This document shows, one piece after another, positions 7,454 through 15,257 of a stretch of 33,143 nt of DNA. The stretch covers positions 1 through 33,143 of the forward strand of contig CASFYR010000030.1 of assembly GCA_949298975.1 (NCBI GenBank), in the 5' to 3' direction. Within the stretch, counting starts at the first letter, position 1, and every line of letters starts with the position of its first letter. This DNA comes from an uncultured Bacillota bacterium. GTDB taxonomy: Bacteria > Bacillota_I > Bacilli_A > Erysipelotrichales > Erysipelotrichaceae. Position numbers and translations under genes: made by a program. The notes under the pieces were generated by a model, which was not told the origin of the DNA, made no database searches, and saw only the letters and a program-made list of their open reading frames with translations.

Positions 7454-7930
7454 TTATTTAAACAAATTTTCAACGTCTTCCTTAGCGATATCCGGAACTC
7501 TTTGAATATATAATTCAACTCCTAATTCGCGTAAGCGTTTAAATGCGGCAACATCGTCATCACTAACAGCCACGCTGGTTGCGACTTGACGTTTTCCTTC
7601 AGCCATGTGCATATTGCCAATGTTGACTGATTTGATAGGAACGCCGCCCTCAACAAGTTTCAAAACATCTTGAGGTGTTTCGCAGATAATAGCGATGTGT
7701 TGAGATGGACTAGCCTTGCCAATGATGTCACAAGTTTTTTGAATCGTAAAATATCTTGTCTGGCAATAAGATGGAGCAGCCATATTCATCAATCCCTGAC
7801 GTAACTGATCAGCAGCTACCTTGTCATTAGCGACTAATAATAAATTGGCTCCGACAACACCACACCATTGGGTTGCCACTTGTCCGTGAATAAGACGATT
7901 GTCTATTCTAGTAAGAACAATATCAGGCAT
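7454..7930 (-). CDS. PTS mannose/sorbose-family EIIB component, AgaV-like
   Basis: A 158-residue cytoplasmic phosphocarrier that passes phosphate from EIIA to the incoming sugar. The phosphorylated residue should be His15 in TRIDNRLIHGQVATQW. Further matches to E. coli AgaV are VGANLLLVANDKVA and VNIGNMHMAEGKRQVA. These are the best reason to call this an Aga-type system rather than a generic mannose one. The Shine-Dalgarno site is GGGAGAGAG about 5 bases before the ATG. It is the first gene of the EIIB-EIIC-EIID operon and diverges from the AraC-type regulator across 264 bases. Confidence 0.93.
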   Translation of the reverse strand: MPDIVLTRIDNRLIHGQVATQWCGVVGANLLLVANDKVAADQLRQGLMNMAAPSYCQTRYFTIQKTCDIIGKASPSQHIAIICETPQDVLKLVEGGVPIKSVNIGNMHMAEGKRQVATSVAVSDDDVAAFKRLRELGVELYIQRVPDIAKEDVENLFK

Positions 7931-8194
7931 TTTTTCTCTCTCCCTTCTTCATAAGAATCGTGCATTAAGCGCGTTTCCAACATTATGATAAATCAAACGC
8001 TTACATTGTTCTTTATATTTTTTACTTATATATTTGTACTTTTTAATAAATATGTGAATTATTATTGTTAATATGCCCTTTATTAAAGGCCTTTTTTGCA
8101 TATTTGCACCTTTTTATCACATAATCCTTTCGCTAAAAGAGTATTATTTGGCCACAATGTCTGAAAATCAGTTAAAATATAAGAGGGGGAAATT
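7931..8194. promoter_or_regulatory. Divergent control region between the PTS operon and the AraC-type gene
   Basis: This AT-rich region of 264 bases holds several signals. Two cre-like sequences lie at 7966-7979 and 7992-8005, each 11 of 14 to consensus; they share inverted arms (AAGCGCGTTT and AAACGCTT). A near-direct repeat of ATATTTGnAC plus a T-run starts at 8030 and again at 8100. A nested inverted repeat at about 8070-8102 has outer arms AATATGC and GCATATT around CCTTTATTAAAGG. A weak CATAAT -10 for the PTS operon lies between the cre-like sites. None is proven. Confidence 0.5.
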
Positions 8195-9361
8195 ATGTAC
8201 TTAAAGACAACGAGTATTAATTTTCAAAAGTATGGCACCACCTTTACGGAAACTACTCCTCGCAAGATCCATTACCGCAACAGTCTGATCAGGGATATAA
8301 CCAAAAAAGTGGCCAAAGAACTCTATCATAACAATGAAGATGTCTATTTTCGGGTAAACGAAGGAATAGTTTTATTAATTATTACCAATGACTTGTCGCA
8401 AGCCATTGAAACCTTTGTTGTACATCAGGTTGTAAGAATAAATAAGGGCAACTATTTTAATCTGCTGTCGATTTCCAGCAGTGCAAATATCGAAGTATTA
8501 ACCTTCGATCAAAACGAGGATCACGATGTTTATCCTTTAGCCGAACCTTTCATTTACAAACCAATTGTTCCTTCGGTCAAAATCAAAGAAATTTTCAGCT
8601 ACTATTATGTCGTCCGCGGGACGAACTATAATTTTCCCGGTGAAATCCATCATTTCTGGGAATTGACTATGATCAATAGCGGGGTCTTGCGGACTGTCAT
8701 CGAAGACAAGGAATATATCTTAAAGGACAATGAACTGATCTTATATGCTCCCGGACAATTCCATACTCAATATACCAGCGTCAGCGAAACTACTTCGTAT
8801 ATTACTGTCGTTTTTGAAATGGATGTTGCCTGTCCGGAGGATCTCAAGAATAAAATATTTCATTCCGAGCGCGATATCAGAAAATACATCGAGGATTTTA
8901 TTAAATATTCGACCCGTGATGTTCCCTACAACGACGATCTGTTGATTACCAGTTTGGAAAAGATCATCATTGCCCTTTTGCGCAGCGAACAAATCAAAGC
9001 CGCTCCGGTTGCCACGACATTAATGCAGCAAAAATTTGACAGCGAATTGCTGGATGGAATTTTAAACTATATTCAAGAGAATATTTATTCACCTTTAACC
9101 GTTGAAGAGCTTTGTGAAAAGTTCTCTGTCTCCCGTTCCAGTTTGCAAGTATTATTCAAGAACAATCTGGATATCGCACCAAAGCAATATATCAGCAATC
9201 TGAAATTAGCCCGCTCCAAACAGCTGATCAAAGAAAATAATCGCACGATTTCCGAGATTGCCGTGATCTGCGGTTTTGCCTCAATTCATTACTTTTCCCG
9301 TAAATTCAAAAAAGAATTTGGCATTACTCCTAGCGAATACGCCAAGACCTATATCGGATAA
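8195..9361 (+). CDS. AraC-family transcriptional regulator, likely of the linked PTS genes
   Basis: A 388-residue regulator. The C-terminal 100 residues (about 285-388) carry the two helix-turn-helix motifs of the AraC/XylS family: LTVEELCEKFSVSRSSLQVLFKNNLDIAPKQYI, and ISEIAVICGFASIHYFSRKFKKEFGITPSEY. The middle part (about 125-225) has a cupin-like pattern (HHFWELTMINSGVLRTVIEDKEYILKDNELILYAPGQFHTQY), typical of the sugar-sensing domain. An extra N-terminal domain of roughly 110 residues precedes it. The Shine-Dalgarno site is GAGGGGG, 5 bases before the ATG. Position between the two PTS operons suggests it controls both. That is unlike the classic Aga systems, which use the repressor AgaR. 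Confidence 0.9.
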   Translation: MYLKTTSINFQKYGTTFTETTPRKIHYRNSLIRDITKKVAKELYHNNEDVYFRVNEGIVLLIITNDLSQAIETFVVHQVVRINKGNYFNLLSISSSANIEVLTFDQNEDHDVYPLAEPFIYKPIVPSVKIKEIFSYYYVVRGTNYNFPGEIHHFWELTMINSGVLRTVIEDKEYILKDNELILYAPGQFHTQYTSVSETTSYITVVFEMDVACPEDLKNKIFHSERDIRKYIEDFIKYSTRDVPYNDDLLITSLEKIIIALLRSEQIKAAPVATTLMQQKFDSELLDGILNYIQENIYSPLTVEELCEKFSVSRSSLQVLFKNNLDIAPKQYISNLKLARSKQLIKENNRTISEIAVICGFASIHYFSRKFKKEFGITPSEYAKTYIG

Positions 9362-9385
9362 AAGACCATGTTGAATGGTCTTTTT
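9361..9385 (+). terminator. Terminator after the AraC-type gene
   Basis: The nine-base stem AAAGACCAT with ATGGTCTTT has a 5-base loop and a short T-run. It begins at the last base of the stop codon. Confidence 0.75.
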
Positions 9386-9387
9386 AA

Positions 9388-9417
9388 ATGAAAAATGACC
9401 GGATTTGCCGGTCATTT
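9388..9417 (-). terminator. Terminator of the agaS-EIIA operon
   Basis: A perfect ten-base stem (9393-9402 with 9408-9417; AAATGACCGG arm) has a 5-base loop. On the minus strand the stem is followed by a run of T residues. It lies just past the EIIA stop. Confidence 0.75.
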
Positions 9418-9433
9418 ATTATATAATTATTAT

Positions 9434-9871
9434 TTAAATTCCCTCGCCGTCATCTGGATCAGGATTATTAACAGGAGCTTTCATCTCAAACTTAACTACC
9501 TGCTCTTTGCCGGTATTCAAAGCCATATCGACTAAAGTATCGGCATCTTCGATAAAGCTTCTGGCCATGGCGATTTCACAAAGCATAGGTAAATTAGTAC
9601 CACCTAAAACAGTAACTTTCGGGAAACTAAGGCCTTTTTCTACTGCCACTTTAAACGGTGATCCGCCTGGCAGATCAGCAAAAACAATAATGCCGTCGCA
9701 TTCGTTTAAAGCCCCGAATGCTTTTTCCAGATTATTTGCCAAATCATCGGTTGAATGAGTGCTTTCAAAATCAACTGCTTGATAAGCTTTCTGCGGCCCG
9801 GCAATCAGATCCAAAGCACTGGTTACTCCACTGGCAAAATGCCCGTGTCCGGTTACTACGATTCCTACCAT
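9434..9871 (-). CDS. PTS mannose/sorbose-family EIIA component, AgaF-like
   Basis: A 145-residue cytoplasmic phosphocarrier that takes phosphate from HPr and passes it to EIIB. The opening MVGIVVTGHGHFASGV places the phosphorylated histidine at His9. The block IIVFADLPGGSPFKVA is the second family signature. The C-terminal tail (NPDPDDGEGI) is acidic and probably disordered. It is encoded 12 bases after agaS, away from the other three PTS components, so the full permease needs both operons. The Shine-Dalgarno site is GGAGG. Confidence 0.92.
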   Translation of the reverse strand: MVGIVVTGHGHFASGVTSALDLIAGPQKAYQAVDFESTHSTDDLANNLEKAFGALNECDGIIVFADLPGGSPFKVAVEKGLSFPKVTVLGGTNLPMLCEIAMARSFIEDADTLVDMALNTGKEQVVKFEMKAPVNNPDPDDGEGI

Positions 9872-9883
9872 TGATATTTCCTC

Positions 9884-11059
9884 CTACTTCTTCTTATAAG
9901 GGTAGATAATTACGCCCTTTACAACCCGGTTAACTTCGCCGCTCGGGCATGGATTATCCGGAGTAATACCCATTTTCATAGATTTATGAATAGCCAAGGT
10001 CTGAGCAACCGTAATGTATTCAAGACCCAAGAAGACATTATTCAAATCATATCCGTTATCAAAAGAAATAAAGTAATCGACCAGACCCTTTACCTCGCTG
10101 TCATCTTTGGAGGAAACGGCCAGAATCTTATTGCCATTTCTCTCGTGGGACATTTCTTTAATAATATCGTATTCGTACTGTCTGGTATATTCATCATCGC
10201 TCAGATACACTACTGTCAGAGTTTCCGGATTGATTACTGACTTTGGTCCATGACGGAAGCCCATCGGTGTATCGAAATTGGTATCGATGATTCCCTTGGT
10301 CAATTCACAAAGTTTCAAAGCCGATTCCTGAGCAACGCCCTTGTTGGTATTGGAACCGAGGTAGACAATTCGTTTGAAATCAAATTCATCAACGATTGCT
10401 GTAACTTTTGTATAATCATGATCCAAGAAATTCTGAGCTCTGTCACAGATAGTTTCGACAATCTTTGTCATTTCATCAAGATGATCAAGATTAAATGCCA
10501 ATACCGTCGCCAGATACATATTGGAGAATGAAGAAGTCATAGCAAAACTCTGGTCATGAGTTTCCGGGGTCAGGTTGATGGCATAACAGTTGTCTTTACC
10601 GACGGCGAACTTCGAAAGAGCACCTTCGTGATTACAAGTAACGAACAAATGATGGATGTTTTCGCACACTTCATTAGCCGCTTCAACTGCCGCAACGCTT
10701 TCCGGTGAATTGCCGCTCCGGCCAAAAGAAATAAGCAGGGTCGGTTTAGTCCGTGAAAGATAGTTTTCCGGACAAGCAACGATATCGGTAGTTGCGTATG
10801 ACTTGGTTTTATAATCGGTCAGCTTATTTAAGTATGAATAAATCGCATTACCGACAAATTCACTGGTACCGGCACCGGTTAAAACGATATCATAATCATC
10901 GTTAGCCACCACTTTGTCGATCAGGTTTTTGATCGCTTCCTTTTCCGCTTTGACCTGATTTAAAGTTTTAAGCCAGGTTTCCGGTTGTTGATAAATTTCT
11001 TTAGAAGTCCAATAAGCACTTAATTCTTTCCAAGCACTCTCGTCTTTAGCAAAAATCAT
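9884..11059 (-). CDS. agaS: AgaS-like galactosamine-6-phosphate isomerase/deaminase (SIS domains)
   Basis: A 391-residue sugar isomerase with two SIS domains. The first shows VLTGAGTSEFVGNA (about 59-72) and SFGRSGNSPESVAAVEAA (111-128), the phosphosugar-binding serine loop. The second begins near YLGSNTNKGVAQESALKLCEL and includes DTPMGFRHGPKSVI. AgaS proteins convert galactosamine-6-phosphate to tagatose-6-phosphate and ammonia. The ATG at 11059 follows GGAGG. An upstream in-frame ATG at 11089 overlaps the -10 box and is rejected. It heads an operon with EIIA, which ties the PTS to an amino sugar. Confidence 0.9.
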   Translation of the reverse strand: MIFAKDESAWKELSAYWTSKEIYQQPETWLKTLNQVKAEKEAIKNLIDKVVANDDYDIVLTGAGTSEFVGNAIYSYLNKLTDYKTKSYATTDIVACPENYLSRTKPTLLISFGRSGNSPESVAAVEAANEVCENIHHLFVTCNHEGALSKFAVGKDNCYAINLTPETHDQSFAMTSSFSNMYLATVLAFNLDHLDEMTKIVETICDRAQNFLDHDYTKVTAIVDEFDFKRIVYLGSNTNKGVAQESALKLCELTKGIIDTNFDTPMGFRHGPKSVINPETLTVVYLSDDEYTRQYEYDIIKEMSHERNGNKILAVSSKDDSEVKGLVDYFISFDNGYDLNNVFLGLEYITVAQTLAIHKSMKMGITPDNPCPSGEVNRVVKGVIIYPYKKK

Positions 11060-11087
11060 AGTTTGATGATCCTCCTTTTTCGCCACC

Positions 11088-11093
11088 ATTATA
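11088..11093 (-). promoter_or_regulatory. -10 box of the agaS-EIIA operon
   Basis: A perfect TATAAT on the minus strand lies 28 bases upstream of the agaS ATG, with GGAGG between. The -35 region is weak, as expected for a promoter that needs an activator. Confidence 0.6.
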
Positions 11094-11126
11094 GTACCTT
11101 TTTAGCGGATAACGAAATAGTTTTAC

Positions 11127-11155
11127 TAATTAATACAAACTTTTTCATAATTAAT
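11127..11155. repeat. Two direct TAATTAAT repeats 21 bases apart upstream of agaS
   Basis: TAATTAAT occurs at 11127-11134 and again at 11148-11155. The similarity extends into flanking CAAA on the plus strand. A spacing of 21 bases is two helical turns, the usual half-site spacing for AraC-family proteins. The pair lies about 35-65 bases upstream of the agaS -10, where an activator would bind. Confidence 0.4.
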
Positions 11156-11161
11156 CAAACA

Positions 11162-12685
11162 CTAAACAATGCTAAAACATATTATGGCTTTGAAAAGATC
11201 GCCGTCAATGGCAATATCAAAGGTGCCGCCTTGGATTTCGCTGAAACTCTTGCAGATCGCCAGACCCAAACCACTGCCGCTTTCGTGCCTTGATTTATCC
11301 CCTCTTACAAAGCGTTCCTGAATTTCTTCCTTGCTGAAATTCATTTCGTCCTGCGCAATATTTTTCAATTCGATCTGAACCCGATCATCACTGACAACAA
11401 CATCAATATAAACTCGGGTATTGCTCAAAGCATATTTACTGATATTGATAAACAGGTTTTCGAATATTCGATAAGTCTTGTCGACATCAAGATCGGCCAT
11501 CACTGCCTCATGCCCATAATGCTCGACCAGTTTTAGTTTTTTGGCAGAAAACTTATCTTCGCATTCAACGATAACCTGCTTGATCAAAGCGATGAGGTCA
11601 ATCGTTTGCCGATTAAGGACGATGTTGCCGCTGGCCGCCTTAGAAATCTCAAATAAATCATTGACCAGTTTATTCAATCGTTCGTTGTAATGATCAATAA
11701 GGTCAATATACTTAATCCGGTCTTCTGAGGCAAGATCATCGTTTTGCAAGAGCTCGATATAATTGCTGATCCCGGTTATCGGCGTTTTTAGGTCATGCGA
11801 TACATTGGAGATCAATTCGGTTTTCATACTCTGCGATTTGATTTCTTCTTTGATGGCTTTTTTAAAACCAATATTGATATCAGCGATACTTTTTTCTAAA
11901 TCGCACAGATAGACCAAATCATCTCTTTTGACGATACCAAAATCCCCGTGGGCAATCTTGGCTAATTGTTGCTCAATAATATTTATTTCATGATGATAAT
12001 TATATAAATGCTCATAAAGCAATAATACATCAGCAACAATGACCGCGATAAAAATATAACAGGTTTCAATCGTGCTTTGTCCGCGTAAAAAGATACCGGC
12101 AAAAACAAAACACAGCAGCAGCAAATAAGAATTAACAATAATCATTTTGGCCGAGGTGCCACGGTCACTTAAACGATCAAGGCCGAAACGCTCAAAATAA
12201 GCGATAATGATGCTTCTTTCGCTAAAAAAACGGGTAATGCCGATACGGCTGATCTTTTTGACATAACCAACCGCCAGATAAACAAAGAAGAAGTAAATCC
12301 AGTAATAACCAAACAGGATCACTAGTTCAGCGATATCTCGGCCACTCAAAAATAAGCTCTTATAGGTAAAGGAAAAGAAAAACTGGTATCCGAATAATGA
12401 ATAGATTATGGCCAAAGCAAATAAAATACCTAAAATCTCAAATTTCATATTCAGAATTTTAGCGATTAAACCTTGGGTATTATCTGATTCAAGCCGAAAA
12501 CTGAGATAGATCATTAGTAATGAAGCAAGACCCATGATGGTAATGAACCAGAAAAAACTGCTTGGACTATAGGAAAAATAATATGTCTGATAGATCATGA
12601 TGGTCACTGCCGCAACAAAACCCCCTGATATTCCAGCAGCATTGATTAAGGCAGGTTTAACGCTGTGATTCTTCATTGTGTTCAT
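11162..12685 (-). CDS. Sensor histidine kinase with multi-helix membrane input region
   Basis: A 507-residue kinase. About six hydrophobic segments fill residues 15-225 with little extracellular sequence, so it may sense membrane or envelope state rather than a bulky ligand. The catalytic core is complete: H-box ISNVSHDLKTP with His297, N-box FENLFINISKY (Asn410/Asn414) and G-box SGSGLGLAI (about 469-477). The start overlaps the response-regulator stop as TAATG, with GGAGG in the end of the regulator gene, so the two are translationally coupled. The signal is unknown. The layout resembles the multi-spanning kinases common in Clostridia and Bacilli. Confidence 0.9.
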   Translation of the reverse strand: MNTMKNHSVKPALINAAGISGGFVAAVTIMIYQTYYFSYSPSSFFWFITIMGLASLLMIYLSFRLESDNTQGLIAKILNMKFEILGILFALAIIYSLFGYQFFFSFTYKSLFLSGRDIAELVILFGYYWIYFFFVYLAVGYVKKISRIGITRFFSERSIIIAYFERFGLDRLSDRGTSAKMIIVNSYLLLLCFVFAGIFLRGQSTIETCYIFIAVIVADVLLLYEHLYNYHHEINIIEQQLAKIAHGDFGIVKRDDLVYLCDLEKSIADINIGFKKAIKEEIKSQSMKTELISNVSHDLKTPITGISNYIELLQNDDLASEDRIKYIDLIDHYNERLNKLVNDLFEISKAASGNIVLNRQTIDLIALIKQVIVECEDKFSAKKLKLVEHYGHEAVMADLDVDKTYRIFENLFINISKYALSNTRVYIDVVVSDDRVQIELKNIAQDEMNFSKEEIQERFVRGDKSRHESGSGLGLAICKSFSEIQGGTFDIAIDGDLFKAIICFSIV

Positions 12686-13389
12686 TAATGTTCCTCCATT
12701 TTATATCCTATTCCCCAGACGACCTTAATATACTGCGGATGAGAGGGATCAACTTCGATCTTCTCTCTCAGTTTGCGTACATGCACCATAACGGTTTCCG
12801 ATGTAATCGCTGCCTCTTGCCAAACCGTTTCATAAATCTGATCAGCAGAAAAAACTCTTCCGGGATGGGACATCAACAGTTCCAGGATCTGAAGCTCCTT
12901 GGGAGTCAGATGAACTTCCCGGTCGCCGACAAATATTTGTTTACGCACCTTGTCCAAAGAAAGGTCGCCCACCACCAGAAGATCGTCGTTATCTCCGCTC
13001 TTTCCTTCCTTAAGTGCCAGAATCTGCTCATACCGCCGCAGATTGGAATGAACCCGGGCTAATAATTCCATTGATTTAAACGGCTTGGTCATATAGTCGT
13101 CAGCCCCCAGATTCAAACCGGTTATCTTATCAATGTCTTCGCTTTTAGCGCTTAAGAAAATGATCGGAAAATCATATTTTTCTCTGATTTTCAAGGTCAG
13201 AGTATAACCATCCATAACCGGCATCATGATATCGATGATGGCCAAATGAATATCGTTATTTTCAGCGATCAGCAGCGCCTCTTCGCCGTTATAGGCGCTC
13301 AAAGGCTCATAGCCCTGGCTTTTAAGATAGATGACGATCGCATCATTAATTCCTTTATCATCTTCAGCTACTAATATCTTATGTTCCAT
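12685..13389 (-). CDS. OmpR/PhoB-type response regulator
   Basis: A 234-residue DNA-binding response regulator. The receiver domain has the acidic pair in VAEDD, the phospho-acceptor Asp53 (in AIIDIMMPVMDG) and Lys102 in MTKPF. The winged-helix output domain fills about 130-234 (LTPKELQILELLMSHPGRVFS, TVMVHVRKLREKIE, VVWGIGYKMEEH). I chose the ATG at 13389, 5 bases after AAGGAG; the GTG at 13395 overlaps that site. It is encoded directly before its kinase. Target genes are unknown, but the adjacent divergent membrane-protein gene is a plausible one. Confidence 0.92.
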   Translation of the reverse strand: MEHKILVAEDDKGINDAIVIYLKSQGYEPLSAYNGEEALLIAENNDIHLAIIDIMMPVMDGYTLTLKIREKYDFPIIFLSAKSEDIDKITGLNLGADDYMTKPFKSMELLARVHSNLRRYEQILALKEGKSGDNDDLLVVGDLSLDKVRKQIFVGDREVHLTPKELQILELLMSHPGRVFSADQIYETVWQEAAITSETVMVHVRKLREKIEVDPSHPQYIKVVWGIGYKMEEH

Positions 13390-13398
13390 AAACACTCC

Positions 13399-13467
13399 TT
13401 AATCCTTGCTTTCGCGATAATAACTTATAACTATCCACATCAAGAGTATCAATCCTATTATAAACAT
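13399..13467 (-). CDS. Possible small single-helix membrane peptide (22 residues)
   Basis: A short open frame, MFIIGLILLMWIVISYYRE then SKD and stop, encodes one hydrophobic helix followed by a charged tail. An ATG at 13485 would give 28 residues (MKGNDN in front). The sequence AAAGGAAA lies about 8 bases before the ATG at 13467. The stop codon lies just before the Shine-Dalgarno site of the response regulator, so it would be the first gene of the two-component operon. Small size means chance cannot be excluded, and no homolog is recognised. Membrane peptides beside two-component systems are known to act as regulators. Confidence 0.4.
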   Translation of the reverse strand: MFIIGLILLMWIVISYYRESKD

Positions 13468-13630
13468 ATTATCGTTTCCTTTCATCGTTAATATTATGAA
13501 CGAAGAATATAAAGAAATAGTTTTTACAATTCTTAATATTTTTTAAAGAAACTGATGATTATACAAATAATTGAAATAATGTTATTATTACTAGGAAAGG
13601 AGTTAAGGGGAATTATCCTCAATCAAGAAT

Positions 13631-14161
13631 ATGGCAAAACAAAATATCCTGATCGAAGGAAGAAATATTTATTTTGACCGGCATAATCGGCCGGTATACT
13701 ATGTGAAATCACAAAAGCGAGGCTACCGCATATCATCTGACATGGAAAAACAGTTTAAAACCCTAAATTCCCGACTGGTAATTGCCGTTATCATGTTTAT
13801 TTTTCTCTATCTGATTTTCAACATCAATATTTATATCTCGGCTGCTGCCAGTCTGGCTGGTTTGGGGTTTTTGGAATATCGCTTCAGAAAACTTTTAAGC
13901 AATTGTACGATCATTGAAAACTTTGAACCCAAAAAAGACAGTAAGACCAATTTATCGACCGATACATCCGTCGGCGGTCTGGTTTTAAGAATGGTACTTT
14001 ACCTTGTCTGCGGCGTCTTGCTTATTGCCAACGCTTATACCTCGCCAGAGTTGATCGGCAATGTCACTTTGCAAGCGGTAAGCGATATCGTCGGTATTGC
14101 CGCCATTTACTTTGGTTTGCGTTATGCAATTGTCCTGCATAAGAAAATAACTAAAAAATAA
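13631..14161 (+). CDS. Hypothetical four-helix membrane protein
   Basis: A 176-residue protein of no family I recognise. A basic, soluble N-terminal part (about 1-46, rich in R, Y and K) is followed by two hydrophobic helices at about 48-82, a polar loop with a KKDSKTNLSTDT stretch at about 100-112, and two more helices at about 115-135 and 145-166 before a lysine-rich end. It diverges from the two-component operon. The ATG has no normally spaced Shine-Dalgarno site: the nearest purine-rich block (AGGAAAGGAG, 13593-13602) is 28 bases upstream. No other in-frame start exists before an upstream stop at 13604. Confidence 0.65.
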   Translation: MAKQNILIEGRNIYFDRHNRPVYYVKSQKRGYRISSDMEKQFKTLNSRLVIAVIMFIFLYLIFNINIYISAAASLAGLGFLEYRFRKLLSNCTIIENFEPKKDSKTNLSTDTSVGGLVLRMVLYLVCGVLLIANAYTSPELIGNVTLQAVSDIVGIAAIYFGLRYAIVLHKKITKK

Positions 14162-14186
14162 AACTGTATCACACTGTCACTAATTT

Positions 14187-14227
14187 AAAAACACTTTCTG
14201 AATATTGGTTTCAAAAAGTGTTTTTTT
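14187..14227. terminator. Bidirectional terminator between the membrane-protein gene and ruvB
   Basis: An eleven-base stem, AAAAACACTTT (14187-14197) with AAAGTGTTTTT (14215-14225), has a 17-base loop and T-runs in both directions. It separates convergent genes. Confidence 0.75.
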
Positions 14228-14244
14228 ATTTATATTTGCAATTA

Positions 14245-15249
14245 TTAAAATAGGCTCTCAGTGTTATCAATCTTTAGATGTTCATAAGCCTTTGATGTCA
14301 CCACCCTGCCCCGCGGCGTGCGATTGATAAAACCAATCTGCATCAAATAGGGTTCATAGACATCTTCTAAAGTCATCGTCTCTTCGCCAATTGCGCTGGC
14401 GATAGCTTCCAGACCCACAGGGCCGCCTTTAAACCGCTCGATGATTCCTTTGAGATAGCGAATATCCACGCTGTCAAGACCTAACGAATCGACTTTAAGC
14501 CGGTTAAGAGCATCATCTGCCAGATCACGATTGATTACTCCATCATTTAAAACCAGGCCAAAATCCCTCACTCGTCGGAACAGGCGGTTAGCGATTCGCG
14601 GTGTGCCACGGGAACGCTTGGCAATTTCTAAGATCGCTTCTTTGGAGGCTTCGGTATTATATACCCGTGATGTCCGCTTGATAATACTCTCGAGCTCAGG
14701 GGTAGTGTAATACTCAAGTTTGGAAATAATACCGAACCGATCTCGCAAAGGTGCAGAAATATCGCCGGCTCTGGTTGTAGCACCGACCAGGGTAAACGGC
14801 GGCAAATCCAGTCTGATCGAACGGGTAGCCTGATCTTTGCCGACAACGATATCAATACAAAAATCTTCCATTGCCGGGTACAGTACTTCCTCAACTACTT
14901 TCGGCAACCGGTGGATCTCGTCGATAAATAAGATATCTCCCGGCTCTAACATTGATAAAATGGCAGCCAAATCGCCGCTTCTTTCGATCGAGGGACCGCT
15001 GGTTACCCGTACTTTCGTGCCCATTTCATGAGCGAGGATATAAGCCAGGGTCGTTTTACCCAGTCCGGGCGGACCATAAAGCAAAACATGATCCAGACTC
15101 TCGTCTCTCATCTTGGCCGCTTTAATAAAAACTTTCAGATTTTCCTTTAAACTGCTTTGTCCGACATATTCATCCAAAGTCTCCGGTCTAAGACTGATAT
15201 CATCATCACCGGCTTCTTTATTTTGTGACAGTAATCTTTCTTCCATCAT
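14245..15249 (-). CDS. ruvB: Holliday junction branch-migration ATPase RuvB
   Basis: A 334-residue AAA+ motor that forms hexameric rings and, with RuvA, drives Holliday junction migration. Walker A is GPPGLGKT (59-66), Walker B is FIDEIH (108-113), sensor 1 is in LVGATTR (154-160), and the arginine-finger region is PLRDRFG. The C-terminal winged helix ends in [21 protein letters not shown]. Length and motifs are complete. Two tandem ATGs (15249 and 15246) follow AAGGGGAA. It starts 8 bases after ruvA, the standard ruvAB order. ruvC is not present, which is normal for Bacillota. Confidence 0.98.
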   Translation of the reverse strand: MMEERLLSQNKEAGDDDISLRPETLDEYVGQSSLKENLKVFIKAAKMRDESLDHVLLYGPPGLGKTTLAYILAHEMGTKVRVTSGPSIERSGDLAAILSMLEPGDILFIDEIHRLPKVVEEVLYPAMEDFCIDIVVGKDQATRSIRLDLPPFTLVGATTRAGDISAPLRDRFGIISKLEYYTTPELESIIKRTSRVYNTEASKEAILEIAKRSRGTPRIANRLFRRVRDFGLVLNDGVINRDLADDALNRLKVDSLGLDSVDIRYLKGIIERFKGGPVGLEAIASAIGEETMTLEDVYEPYLMQIGFINRTPRGRVVTSKAYEHLKIDNTESLF

Positions 15250-15257
15250 TTTCCCCT

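Noticed and set aside
11060-11089. N-terminal extension of AgaS from an ATG at 11089
   Set aside because: That ATG overlaps the perfect TATAAT -10 box and lies upstream of the GGAGG site that serves the ATG at 11059.
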